Notes: generated from the sequence alone by a model not told the origin. A stretch of 20,831 nucleotides of DNA from an uncultured Lachnospiraceae bacterium (GCA_945836355.1 CAMALD010000004.1:1-20831), one strand, 5' to 3'; positions 7,419-16,180 are shown, counted from the first letter of the stretch. Numbers and translations: made by a program.

Positions 7419-7502
7419 CTTGAGTTTTGGATTTTGTATCCGGGGGTATGCAGATAAAGGAATTAAAAGAATTATTAAGCGCAATCTTAGTCAGTTGTAC
7501 TT

Positions 7503-7537
7503 TACTCATTTATGCTTGACTAAATCATAAATGAGTA
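7503..7537. repeat. 12-bp inverted repeat at the truncated 5' edge of the ATPase pseudogene
   Basis: TACTCATTTATG (7503-7514) and CATAAATGAGTA (7526-7537) are exact reverse complements around an 11-base spacer. The right arm overlaps the first codons of the surviving pseudogene frame. It could be a deletion scar, a hairpin, or a short mobile-element end. No gene is visible between it and the operon promoter at 7418. Confidence 0.6.
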
Positions 7538-8367
7538 TTATCGAATTTAACAGCGGTATTCAGGCAGAAAATACTTTCGTATCCTTTCAGGCTGCTTTAG
7601 TGTATGTGTTTCAGCTGGCACAAAGAGAAAGAATCATTCTCACCATTGATGAATATCCGTATGTGGCGCGTTCATCAAAAAGCTTAGCATCCATCTTACA
7701 GCTTCTGATCGACAAATATATAGACACATCAAAATTGATGCTGATATTATGCGGCTCATCCATGTCGTATGTGGAAGACCATGTACTTGTCTATAAGGCT
7801 CCTCTTATGGCATCGCAGGCGGCACGCCGCAGTATCTTCTCCAGATAAGTGACACACTAAATGTAGAGGAGAATATCAAAAATACCTACTTTAACCCTAT
7901 GTCATTGCTCTATGAAGAACCTTTAAATCTTTTAAAACAGGAAGTTCATGAACCTGCGATTTATAATGCGATTATCACTGCGATTGCCACCGGGCATTCA
8001 CACATGTCTGAGATTTCTTCAAAGGTGGGAGAGGATACTAATGTGTGCTCCAATTATATTAAGAATTTAATAAATCTTGATATTATTCAGAAGAAAACTC
8101 CATACGGAGAGAAAGCATCCAAAAAGTCCATCTACTCCATCGAAGACGACTGCTCTGTTTGCTGAATGCAAGTGGAGAAATGAAAAGATTGATTTAGATG
8201 TTCTCGAAACCCTAATCAGTCGCAGCAGACTGTTCTGTTACAAGAAGGTATTTTACTATCTGTTTTCAAAGTCGGGATTTACGAAAGGATGTATGGACAA
8301 AGCAAAGAAAATGGGCAATGTGGCTTTGGTAAGTTACTCGGATATTATGGCACAGTATCGCATATAA
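7531..8367 (+). pseudogene. Collapsed archaeal-type AAA ATPase (ATPase_2/DUF234) pseudogene
   Basis: Three pieces of one protein lie in two frames. Piece 1 (7531-7806) has the Walker B strand RIILTIDEYPYVAR and the sensor region LMLILCGSSMSYVEDHVL, then YKAPL. Piece 2 begins at 7806 in another frame (YGIAGGTPQYLLQISDTL) and runs through a winged-helix-like part (SEISSKVGEDTNVCSNYIKN) to YSIEDD near 8147. Piece 3 resumes in the first frame with ALFAECKWRNEKIDLDVLE, the DUF234 nuclease-like end, to a TAA at 8365-8367. Intact members are about 450-480 residues; here the N-terminal P-loop and two internal blocks (after YKAPL, where YGRR...would follow, and after YSIEDD) are gone. The deletions leave this gene non-functional. 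No promoter or ribosome site fits its first ATG. Confidence 0.85.
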
Positions 8368-8402
8368 AACATTCCCATTCTTTCCGCTTGAGTTTCCGTG
8401 AT

Positions 8403-8430
8403 TGAATTTTCTCCGAATATATGATATACT
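8403..8430 (+). promoter_or_regulatory. Candidate promoter of the HD-GYP-like gene
   Basis: TTGAAT (8403-8408) and TATACT (8425-8430) are spaced by 16 bases. A start near 8437 would give a leader of about 50 bases before the ATG at 8487. The -10 lies inside the longest possible open frame, which argues against using the more upstream ATG at 8421. Confidence 0.5.
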
Positions 8431-8486
8431 TTACTATGTCAACGAGTTACCTTGCTTACGAATTCCCCGAAAGGAGCAAAGCACAA

Positions 8487-10334
8487 ATGACGCGCGATGA
8501 GGTAAAACAACTTTATCAATGCTACCGTGCAAATCAGGAAAGGGTGAAATCCACAGAGGATAGTCTGCTTTCCGTAGCCGACCGCGAACAGTGGCTTAAC
8601 AAGCTGACCGAAAAATCTGCCGCGCTCCGTGCGATGTATCGTGAAAACGAAGCTCTGCTTGAACGAACGGTACGACCGTATTTAAAGAAAGAGAAGGAGC
8701 TTTCTCCGGAAATTGCCTCTGAATTTTTGAAACAGATTACCGATATGATAATCAATTGTGAAAGTGACTTTGTTCTTCTGACCGAGATGTTACAGCTTCT
8801 CTGCGAATATTTTGAGCAGGCAGGCATGCTCTCCGAACAGGTGCTTGCCACCTTCTTTCTCGCGACCTCGTATGCTGACCGCGCCAATCCGGAATACTCC
8901 TTATATGCTATGAAATACTACGGGGAGGTCTGCAGGTTTAGCGATAAATATGCCGGGTTCGATGATTGGGATGTGCGTCGGCGCATTCTGTTCAGCCATT
9001 ATAATCTGCTTGCCAATTTCTACTACTCCGATTCCAAAGCCTATCAGAATTTAATTGATGTTTGGGAACAAACCAAACGCTTTTGCCTTTCGGAGGATGT
9101 GCGCCGCCTGGACGCGGACAAAATCCCGCCGGAAGAGTTTCTGGAGGAGTGCAGGGACAGTGTCAAGTGGAATATTACCAGCAATTATCAATATCCCGCT
9201 CCCGCTCTTATCGACTATGTCGGCAGGCACTTTGTTTCCCCGGAGATTACAGCCGACAATCTGACCGGCCAAAAAAGTGCAGACGCCGTCATATATATCT
9301 GGTACCTCTACTGGTCGGAGGAGATTGATTGCAATGACTGTGTGCGTCTCCTGTTCCGCTATTACTGCTCCAACGATAAGACCATCGATTATTCCCGGAT
9401 GGATTTTTACAACTGCGAGGAATACCAGGTACAGATTGCTTTTATGCAGGAATGTCTGCGCTATCTCGGGATGCCGGAATGTGACATGCCGGAAAAAGCA
9501 TCGATTTTATCGACCATGAAAAAGGATTTCAAGCGTTTGTACGAAAATGTGCCTTATCTTTCCAGCAATGGTCTGATGAACGCCGATATGATTGAGATTC
9601 TGCATCAGCTTCTGAAATTAGTCACCGACGAAGACGAAGCTATGATTTATATCCGCGAAGTCATTATCCGCCGCAACACAATGACGCTCATCCATTCCAC
9701 GATGGTCGAAAAGCTTGCAGAGACCGTGATGGATGCCCTGATTACGAAAGCTCCGGGATTGCTCCTTGGGCTGTCAGATGCGCAGGACACAACGCAGGTT
9801 CAGGCGCGCAGGGATGAGTTGCTCCAATATGCAAAAAAGGCGGCTGCAATCCACGATATCGGCAAGATTTGGATTTCCGATATCATCAATCTGCAGACAC
9901 GCCGACTGAATGACGAAGAATTCCGCATGATACAGCAGCACCCGGCACTGGGGAAAAATATCATCAAAGATACTCTATTAGATGAAAAATATTCCGATAT
10001 TATTCTCGGACACCACAGGACCTTTGACGGCGCCGGCGGCTATCCGAAGGAATACCATGCTTCGGATTCCCCGCGCAGGCTTCTGACCGACCTGATTACC
10101 ATCTGCGATTGCATTGACGCCGCCACCGACACTCTGGGCAGAAATTATACCTGCGGTAAAAGATGGATTCCGGAGGTGTCAAACGAGCTTTTGCAGGACG
10201 GCGGTCACCGCTACAATCCGGTGCTGGTCGATTTTATCTGCAGCGACAGCGGGCTGTGCAGCACCCTTCAGGATATGACCGGGCCGGGACGCATTCAGAC
10301 CTACTACGACATCTACCGGCTCTATCTGCAATAA
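8487..10334 (+). CDS. Large HD-domain phosphohydrolase, variant HD-GYP type
   Basis: I place the start at the ATG at 8487, which has AAGGAG 10 bases upstream; the frame stays open to 8421 but that stretch overlaps the promoter. This gives 615 residues. Residues 1-~390 are helical, with no signal peptide or membrane segment, and start with a charged stretch that may be coiled coil; no known sensor domain was recognised. The C-terminal ~215 residues are an HD domain: a His at ~402 (LIHSTMVEKLAE), HDIGK at 456-460, QQHPALGKNI, then GHHRTFDGAGGYP at ~508-520 and DCIDAATD. Canonical HD-GYP proteins have HHE..DGxGYP; here Glu is Arg and one residue is inserted before GYP. The family usually degrades cyclic di-GMP, but the altered signature makes the substrate uncertain. 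Its stop overlaps the convergent ABC gene by 13 bp. Confidence 0.8.
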   Translation: MTRDEVKQLYQCYRANQERVKSTEDSLLSVADREQWLNKLTEKSAALRAMYRENEALLERTVRPYLKKEKELSPEIASEFLKQITDMIINCESDFVLLTEMLQLLCEYFEQAGMLSEQVLATFFLATSYADRANPEYSLYAMKYYGEVCRFSDKYAGFDDWDVRRRILFSHYNLLANFYYSDSKAYQNLIDVWEQTKRFCLSEDVRRLDADKIPPEEFLEECRDSVKWNITSNYQYPAPALIDYVGRHFVSPEITADNLTGQKSADAVIYIWYLYWSEEIDCNDCVRLLFRYYCSNDKTIDYSRMDFYNCEEYQVQIAFMQECLRYLGMPECDMPEKASILSTMKKDFKRLYENVPYLSSNGLMNADMIEILHQLLKLVTDEDEAMIYIREVIIRRNTMTLIHSTMVEKLAETVMDALITKAPGLLLGLSDAQDTTQVQARRDELLQYAKKAAAIHDIGKIWISDIINLQTRRLNDEEFRMIQQHPALGKNIIKDTLLDEKYSDIILGHHRTFDGAGGYPKEYHASDSPRRLLTDLITICDCIDAATDTLGRNYTCGKRWIPEVSNELLQDGGHRYNPVLVDFICSDSGLCSTLQDMTGPGRIQTYYDIYRLYLQ

Positions 10335-10897
10335 TGAATCATTTTAGCGTCCAGCTTTTCCGCATCCGCGCGGTCATGCGTTGCCAGTATGACCGTGCGG
10401 TCTTTTTTTCGGGCAAGCAGATAACGGATGACCTTTTGTTTTGTGGCCTCATCCAGCCCGCTAAACGGCTCATCCAGCAGCAGCACGTCGCTCTCGGCGC
10501 ACACCGCGCGCACCAGCGCCACACGCCGTCTCATGCCGCCACTTTGCTCCGACACCGGCTTATCTTCATAACCGTCAAGCCCCACCGCGTCAAATTCCCG
10601 GCGCAAAAAGGCCTCATCGCTCCCATTTGCCGCCAGCGCGACATTGGTAAACGCATCCGCCCATTCAATCAGGCGGTCTTCCTGAAACACCATCGATATT
10701 TTTTTGCCCTCAAGCCCCCGGATTACGCCTTTATCCGGCTTTACAAGGCCTGCAAGCATAAAAAGCAGCGTGGTCTTCCCCACTCCGGACGCCCCCATCA
10801 GGCACACCGTATCCCCCTCGTCTATTTCAAGGGAATAATCGGAAAACACCGTCAGTTCACCGTATTTCTTTTCAATGTGCTCCATCACAATCGGCAT
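10322..10897 (-). CDS. ABC transporter ATPase, nitrate/sulfonate/taurine importer family (short)
   Basis: The protein is 191 residues. Walker A is GASGVGKT (~34-41), the Q-loop is MVFQED, the signature is EQSGGMRRR (LSGGQ-like), Walker B is VLLLDEPFSGLD and the switch histidine is in LATHDRADA. All catalytic elements are intact. Relatives such as SsuB or TauB are usually 240-260 residues; this one ends soon after the H-loop and lacks the usual C-terminal extension. It overlaps the permease gene upstream by 26 bp, so the two are surely co-translated, and it overlaps the HD gene tail-to-tail by 13 bp. It would energise import through the neighbouring permease. The substrate is unknown since no binding protein gene is in the window. 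Confidence 0.85.
   Translation of the reverse strand: MPIVMEHIEKKYGELTVFSDYSLEIDEGDTVCLMGASGVGKTTLLFMLAGLVKPDKGVIRGLEGKKISMVFQEDRLIEWADAFTNVALAANGSDEAFLRREFDAVGLDGYEDKPVSEQSGGMRRRVALVRAVCAESDVLLLDEPFSGLDEATKQKVIRYLLARKKDRTVILATHDRADAEKLDAKMIHYCR
10368..10409 (+). terminator. Candidate terminator of the HD-GYP-like gene, inside the convergent ABC gene
   Basis: GCGCGGTCAT (10368-10377) pairs with ATGACCGTGC (10389-10398) including one G-U pair, and a T7 run follows at 10403-10409. It begins 34 bp after the HD gene stop. Because this DNA also encodes the H-loop region of the ABC ATPase on the other strand, the structure may be coincidental. Confidence 0.4.
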
Positions 10898-11690
10898 AGC
10901 TCTTCCTTTCTGACGTACCCTGCCCGGATGAGCCCCGGCATACTCTTCCGCACACCTTTTGTATCAGGTGCAGCATCACCTTTTCAAATACTGCACTAAT
11001 TGCGACAATCACAATCGTCCATGCGAAAAGCTCCGGAGTCATCAGATACAGCTTTGCATTGTACAGCTCACTGCCGACGGAATGTGCGGGCAGCCCGATA
11101 ACCTCCGCAGCAATACCGGCTTTCCAGCAAAACCCAAGTCCCACCGAGCAGGCAGCTGCAAATGCCGGCAACGCCGCCGGCACATAGATATAGCGAATTT
11201 TTTTCCATGCGGACAGCCGGAATACCTGCGCCATCTCGAGCAATTTTGGGTCAGCCCCGCGAATACCGCTGCGGACATTGGTAAAGATGACCGGCAGCAC
11301 AATCAAAAATGCAATACATGTCGAAAGCCTTGACGAATCAACCCAGAATAACAGCAGAATCACAAAGGATGCCACCGGAACAGACTTAATAATCTGTACC
11401 GTCAGCTTCAAAAGCTCCCCCAGCCACATGCTGCACTCGGCAAGCGCCGCAAGCAGTATCCCTGCCGCCACCGCGAGCACGAAGCCAAGCGCAATCCTGA
11501 AAAACGAGGTGGCAACCGACTGCCAGAATGTGCCCGTCTGCACCAGCCCAAGCATTGCCGCCACCGTCGCGCGCGGCGACGGCATAATCACCGGACTGCC
11601 GACCCACATGCTCAGAAGCTGCCAGATTGCAAGCAGCACCAGCACTGCCGCCAGCTTACATCGCAAACTGGCTGTTGTACAGGTTCGCAT
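10872..11690 (-). CDS. ABC transporter permease, nitrate/sulfonate/taurine importer family (SsuC/TauC-like)
   Basis: The protein is 272 residues with about six membrane segments, starting with LAAVLVLLAIWQLLSMWV. The cytoplasmic coupling loop that contacts the ATPase reads EMAQVFRLSAWKKIRYIYVPAALP, the EAA-type motif of BPD_transp_1 permeases. The short periplasm-side sequence VIMPSPRATV fits the SsuC/TauC/ThiX subgroup. The ATG at 11690 overlaps the exporter gene upstream by 35 bp and has GGGAGG 5 bases before it. That site also encodes the conserved Gly-Gly of the exporter's last segment, so the site may be fortuitous and a TTG start near 11666 is possible. The C-terminus (RGSSGQGTSERKS) is polar and unusually long. 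A partner substrate-binding protein is missing locally. Confidence 0.85.
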   Translation of the reverse strand: MRTCTTASLRCKLAAVLVLLAIWQLLSMWVGSPVIMPSPRATVAAMLGLVQTGTFWQSVATSFFRIALGFVLAVAAGILLAALAECSMWLGELLKLTVQIIKSVPVASFVILLLFWVDSSRLSTCIAFLIVLPVIFTNVRSGIRGADPKLLEMAQVFRLSAWKKIRYIYVPAALPAFAAACSVGLGFCWKAGIAAEVIGLPAHSVGSELYNAKLYLMTPELFAWTIVIVAISAVFEKVMLHLIQKVCGRVCRGSSGQGTSERKSYADCDGAH

Positions 11691-13413
11691 AGAATCCTCC
11701 CTGAGCGAGCAATGTCTCGTGATTGCCCTGTTCGATGATATTGCCGTCCTTCATGACAAGGATGATATCGGCATTCTGTATCGTCGAAAGGCGGTGTGCC
11801 ACAATAAAGCTGGTGCGTCCTTCCATCATTTTTGCAAACGCATTCTGAATCTTGAGCTCGGTGCGGGTGTCAATGGAGGAGGTCGCCTCATCCAAAATCA
11901 GCATCGGCGGCAGACACAGCATGACACGCGCAATGCAGAGAAGCTGCTTCTGCCCTTGTGAAAGGCTGCCGCCATCCTCACCGATCTCGGTATCATACCC
12001 CTGCGGGAGACGCTTGATAAAGCTGTGGGCGTGGGCTGCCTTTGCCGCTGCAATCACTTCCTCGTCAGTCGCGTCCGGCTTTCCCATCGTCAGGTTTTCG
12101 CGAATCGTGCCCGCCTTCAGCCAGGTTTCCTGCAATACCATACCAAAGCTCGTGCGCAGGCTGTCTCTGGTCACCTCGCGGATATCCTCCCCGCTCACAC
12201 GGATGCTTCCCTCATTGACATCATAAAACCGCATCAGCAGATTGATTACCGTGGTCTTTCCACAGCCGGTCGGTCCTACGATTGCCACACGCTGTCCCTT
12301 TTTCACCGACAGGTTAAAGTCACGGATGAGCTTCTGCTCCGGGGTATAGGAAAACGACACGTCGGAAAGTGTCACAGTACCATCCACATTATCCAGTACC
12401 GTCGCATTTTCCGCCTCCGCTATCTGCGGCTCCTCCTCAATCAGCTCAAAGATACGCGCCGCACAGGCAAGCGCATTCTGCAGTTCGGTCACCACGCCCG
12501 AAATCTCGTTGAACGGCTTGGTATACTGATTGGCATAGCTTAAAAAGCAGGACAGCTTTCCGACCGTGAAGGTGCCGCCGGCACCGCTTGCAATCACAGC
12601 CAGTGCGCCGGTAAAGCCTACGCCCGTGTATACCAGACTGTTGACAAATCTTGTGGACGGATTGGTGGTGGAGGAAAAAAAGATTGCTTTTAAGGAACAC
12701 TTTTCAAGCCGTCCGTTGATTTCGTCAAAGCGCTCCAGCACCTCATCCTCCTGTCCGAACGCCTGCACCACCTTCTGATTACCGATCATTTCGTCAATCA
12801 GCGCCGTCTGCTCACCGCGGGTCTCGGACTGCAGCTTAAACATCGAATAGGTCTTTTTCGCAATGAATGCCGCCACAAACAGGGACAGCGGTGTAACCAG
12901 CACTACCACCAGAGTAATTTTGACACTGATGGAAAGCATAAACAGCAGGGTTCCCAAAATGGTGATTACTCCGGTGAACAACTGTGTGAAGCCCATCAGC
13001 AGACCATCCGAAAACTGGTCCACATCTGCTATCACGCGACTGACAATCTCACCGTAGGAATGCCCGTCGATGTATTTCAACGGCAGAATCTCAATCTTAT
13101 GAAATGCCTCCCTGCGGATGTCGCGGATGACATGATATGCAATCCGGTTGTTGCTGACGTTCATCAGCCACTGTGATGCTGCAGTCAGCAGCACAACAAT
13201 CACGATATTTCTGACAATGACAAGCACCTCATCAAAATCCACCAGCCCCTTGTCGATGATATGGTCAATGGCATCACCGGTAAGAATCGGCACATAGAGC
13301 GTAAGTGCCACCGTGACTGCCGCACACAGAATCGACAGCACCACAAAAAACCAGTAATGTCTGATGTAGTGAAGTACCTTTCCGATGGTACCGCGGTTGT
13401 TTGCTTTGCTCAT
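11656..13413 (-). CDS. Heterodimeric ABC exporter subunit B (catalytically competent half)
   Basis: The protein is 585 residues: a six-helix ABC_membrane domain (~1-320) and an ATPase domain (~335-585). Walker A is GPTGCGKT (~380-387), Walker B is LILDEATSSID with the catalytic Glu near 507, and the H-loop is AHRLSTI (~539). The signature is SLSQGQ rather than LSGGQ. Its start overlaps the stop of the partner gene by 4 bp (ATGA), which indicates translational coupling. With the partner it should form an exporter of the BmrCD/LmrCD/TM287-288 type, acting on drugs, peptides or lipids at the plasma membrane. This half supplies Walker A/B to the hydrolytic site and its weakened signature to the degenerate site. 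Substrate unknown. Confidence 0.9.
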   Translation of the reverse strand: MSKANNRGTIGKVLHYIRHYWFFVVLSILCAAVTVALTLYVPILTGDAIDHIIDKGLVDFDEVLVIVRNIVIVVLLTAASQWLMNVSNNRIAYHVIRDIRREAFHKIEILPLKYIDGHSYGEIVSRVIADVDQFSDGLLMGFTQLFTGVITILGTLLFMLSISVKITLVVVLVTPLSLFVAAFIAKKTYSMFKLQSETRGEQTALIDEMIGNQKVVQAFGQEDEVLERFDEINGRLEKCSLKAIFFSSTTNPSTRFVNSLVYTGVGFTGALAVIASGAGGTFTVGKLSCFLSYANQYTKPFNEISGVVTELQNALACAARIFELIEEEPQIAEAENATVLDNVDGTVTLSDVSFSYTPEQKLIRDFNLSVKKGQRVAIVGPTGCGKTTVINLLMRFYDVNEGSIRVSGEDIREVTRDSLRTSFGMVLQETWLKAGTIRENLTMGKPDATDEEVIAAAKAAHAHSFIKRLPQGYDTEIGEDGGSLSQGQKQLLCIARVMLCLPPMLILDEATSSIDTRTELKIQNAFAKMMEGRTSFIVAHRLSTIQNADIILVMKDGNIIEQGNHETLLAQGGFYANLYNSQFAM

Positions 13414-15167
13414 GCCTGTGCCTCCTTTCCGTCTTCCTTCTTAAACTGTGAGTAATATATCTCCCGGTATACGCTGCAGCCCGCCAGCAGCTCCTCATGC
13501 CTGCCGATGCCCGCCACTTTTCCGTCATCCAGCACCACAATCTGGTCGGCATGCATGATGGATGCCGCTCTCTGCGATACGATAAATACCGTCAGCTTGT
13601 AGTTCATCTCGCGCAGTGCCTTGCGAAGCTTTGCATCCGTTGCATAATCAAGCGCCGATGCACTGTCATCCAATACCAAAATCTCCGGCTTTTTTACCAG
13701 AGCGCGTGCAATCGTCAGACGCTGCTTCTGCCCTCCGGAGAGATTTTTTCCGCCTTGTGCAATCCTTGCATCCAGCTTTCCTTCCTTGGCTTCCACAAAA
13801 TCCCTTGCCTGCGCAATCTCCAATGCCTCATACAGCTCATCGTCCGTGGCATCCTTCTTGCCCCAGCACAGATTCGAGCGTATGGTTCCCTGAAACAGCA
13901 CCGCCTTCTGCATGACCATCCCGACCTTATCACGCAGGGTCTCCATCGGATAATCCCTGACATTGATTCCGTCCACCAGCACTTCGCCCTCGGTCGCATC
14001 ATAGTAGCGCGGAATCAGATTGATGACGGAGGATTTGCCCGAACCGGTGCCCCCGATGATACCCACCGTCTCGCCCGGCTTTACCTTCAGATTCAGCTCG
14101 GAAAGAGATTCCGCACCCGCTCCCCGGTAGGTCAGGCCGACACCGCGAAACTCCACCGCATATTCCGGATTTTTCTGCTCCTTTTTCTTATTTTCATACG
14201 ATGCCGCATCTCCGTAGACCATGCCCGGCTCGATATCAAACACTTTCTCAATGCGGCTCGCACATGCAAGTGCCTTCGTGATGGTCACAATCAGGTTTGC
14301 GAGCTTGACCAGCTCCACCAGAATCTGTGACATATAGTTTACGAGTGCGATTACCGCACCCTGCGTAATCAGCCCGTTGTCCACATGCAGCGCTCCGACC
14401 CAGATTATCCCGGCTGTTGCAAGGTTGACAATAACGTATGTGAACGGATTGGTAAGGGCGGCAATCCTGCCCACCTTCATCTGCATTCTGGTAAGCTGCT
14501 CATTACTCTCCTCAAACTCAAGGATTTCCTTTGGCTCCTGTGCAAACGCGCGGATGACGCGCACGCCGGTCAGGTTTTCGCGCGTCTTGCCAAGCACCTT
14601 GTCCAGTCCCTTTTGAACCTTCTTATACAACGGCATGGTCCACATCATGATACCGAAGACCACCACCGAGAGCAGCGGAATCGCCACCACGAAGATGAGC
14701 GCCGCCTTCACGTCGATGGTAAATGCCATGATCATGGCACCGAACACGATAAACGGGGAACGCATGAACAGACGCAGCACCATGTTGATACCGGACTGCA
14801 CCTGATTGATGTCGCTCGTCATGCGGGTAATCATCGTGGAGGTGCCAAGCGTGTCAATCTCCGAGTAGGTCAGCCCCTGAATGTGCTCAAACAGTGCATG
14901 GCGCAGCTTTGTGGAGCATCCCACCGCCGCTTTTGCTGCAAAAAACTGTGCGGTCAGCGAGCAGACCAGACCAATCACGCCAAGTGCCACCATGAGCAGG
15001 CACCGGCCCACGATGTACGCACGGTCGCCCGTTGCAATACCCACATCGATTATCTGCTTCATAACCAGCGGAACAAACAATTCAAAAAACGCTTCCAGCA
15101 TCTTAAAAAGCGGTGCCAGAATGCTCTCTTTTTTATAGTCCTTCAAAAAACTGAGCAGCTTTTTCAT
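13410..15167 (-). CDS. Heterodimeric ABC exporter subunit A (degenerate-site half)
   Basis: The protein is 585 residues with the same transmembrane-plus-ATPase plan. Walker A is GGTGSGKS (~373-380) and the signature is a standard LSGGQ (~475). Walker B is LVLDDSASALD, so the catalytic Glu is Asp, and the H-loop reads SQRAAS, so the switch His is Gln. Such replacements mark the degenerate half of heterodimeric exporters. It starts with an ATG preceded by an AAAGGTAGGG stretch, 42 bp after the AraC gene stop, and overlaps the next gene by 4 bp. Regulation by the upstream AraC protein is plausible from position only. Confidence 0.9.
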   Translation of the reverse strand: MKKLLSFLKDYKKESILAPLFKMLEAFFELFVPLVMKQIIDVGIATGDRAYIVGRCLLMVALGVIGLVCSLTAQFFAAKAAVGCSTKLRHALFEHIQGLTYSEIDTLGTSTMITRMTSDINQVQSGINMVLRLFMRSPFIVFGAMIMAFTIDVKAALIFVVAIPLLSVVVFGIMMWTMPLYKKVQKGLDKVLGKTRENLTGVRVIRAFAQEPKEILEFEESNEQLTRMQMKVGRIAALTNPFTYVIVNLATAGIIWVGALHVDNGLITQGAVIALVNYMSQILVELVKLANLIVTITKALACASRIEKVFDIEPGMVYGDAASYENKKKEQKNPEYAVEFRGVGLTYRGAGAESLSELNLKVKPGETVGIIGGTGSGKSSVINLIPRYYDATEGEVLVDGINVRDYPMETLRDKVGMVMQKAVLFQGTIRSNLCWGKKDATDDELYEALEIAQARDFVEAKEGKLDARIAQGGKNLSGGQKQRLTIARALVKKPEILVLDDSASALDYATDAKLRKALREMNYKLTVFIVSQRAASIMHADQIVVLDDGKVAGIGRHEELLAGCSVYREIYYSQFKKEDGKEAQA

Positions 15168-15209
15168 TCAAAAACCCTACCTTTCTTTTGTCTGCACGTA
15201 GCTCTTATT

Positions 15210-16037
15210 CTATCGCATCTTTTCTGCATTTTCAAGGGAATCCTTTTTTATCGCACTCGGCGGCTCCCCCATCACCCTTTTATAGGCCCGGTAAAAGCTG
15301 GAATAGTCCCCAAATCCGACCTTCAATGCAGCATCCATCGCCGTGTCACCGTTGAGCAGGTACTGTTTTGCCACTACAATCCTTTTAAACAGCAGATAAT
15401 CAATAATGGTGGTTCCTATCTGCTGTTTGAATGCCCGGTTCATATAGTACTTGCTGATATGAAACCGCTCGGAAAGCGCATCGAGTGTATGCGCCCCGGC
15501 AAGATGGCTGTTCAGGTACTTCATTATCTCAAGCACCACCGGAGAAGCCCCGGAAACACCTGCGGTGGGGAAACGCTCCTGACACATCAGATGAATCTGT
15601 GCTAAAAAGGCCTCCAGATAAATCGCCCGATACTGTGAGCGGTCCTCTTCCCGAAGAGAATCCACCCGCTGCAGGATATCAAAAAACATTTCAAAATGAT
15701 ACTCCTTCAGATTTTCATAAAAAATGACCTGTCCGGAAAACCTTGGATGAGCCGGAAAGCAGGAACACAAAAACATTCTTCTTTCCGCCGAGATATCCTC
15801 CGGGTCAAAATAAAGACAGCACCTGACATAGTCCGCATCGGTGTTGACCCGCACCCCATGCAGCACATTCGGAGCCAGAAGAAGCAGGCTGTGAGGTGTC
15901 AGATGATACTCGGTACCCTCCACCATGTAGTCCGCGTCTCCATCAAGAAAATAATATACCTCGTAATTCGAATGAAAATGATGCTGATATTGCGCATATT
16001 GAGCTAATGGCTCATGACTGGTCTGAATATAGTTCAT
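15210..16037 (-). CDS. AraC-family transcriptional regulator with N-terminal cupin
   Basis: The protein is 275 residues. The N-terminal cupin shows the HHFHSNYEVYYFLDG strand-turn (20-34) and LLLLAPNVLHGV, the usual sugar-sensing pocket of this class. The C-terminal ~100 residues hold two helix-turn-helix units: HISKYYMNRAFKQQIG and AALKVGFGDYSSFYRAYKR, the latter being the AraC signature, followed by MGEPPSAIKK. The ATG at 16037 has GGGGAGG about 10 bases upstream. It is divergent from the oxidoreductase operon and lies directly upstream of the exporter genes, so it may activate the former in response to a sugar-like ligand, and may be co-transcribed with the exporter. Confidence 0.9.
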   Translation of the reverse strand: MNYIQTSHEPLAQYAQYQHHFHSNYEVYYFLDGDADYMVEGTEYHLTPHSLLLLAPNVLHGVRVNTDADYVRCCLYFDPEDISAERRMFLCSCFPAHPRFSGQVIFYENLKEYHFEMFFDILQRVDSLREEDRSQYRAIYLEAFLAQIHLMCQERFPTAGVSGASPVVLEIMKYLNSHLAGAHTLDALSERFHISKYYMNRAFKQQIGTTIIDYLLFKRIVVAKQYLLNGDTAMDAALKVGFGDYSSFYRAYKRVMGEPPSAIKKDSLENAEKMR

Positions 16038-16152
16038 TTAAAGCTCTCCTCCCCAAGCTTCCTCCATACACCTGAAGAACTACCGCCATGCCGGTATTCC
16101 GCCGGAGGTTTTAAATATAGCCCTGATAACCATATCAAATAACAGCTATATA

Positions 16153-16180
16153 TGCAATGTTTTTTTTGCTATCTGCAATG
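16153..16180 (+). promoter_or_regulatory. Two direct TGCAATG half-sites 21 bp apart, probable AraC-type operator
   Basis: TGCAATG occurs at 16153-16159 and again at 16174-16180, in the same orientation with a period of exactly 21 bp, two helical turns. AraC-type activators bind such direct repeats, the downstream one overlapping the -35 of the activated promoter. Here the second half-site overlaps the expected -35 position of the promoter ahead of the oxidoreductase genes. Confidence 0.5.

Noticed and set aside
14385..15605. A 406-codon plus-strand open frame opposite exporter subunit A and the AraC gene
   Set aside because: It spans two unrelated genes on the other strand, is rich in His, Arg and Cys, has no family motif and reflects the codon bias of the real genes.
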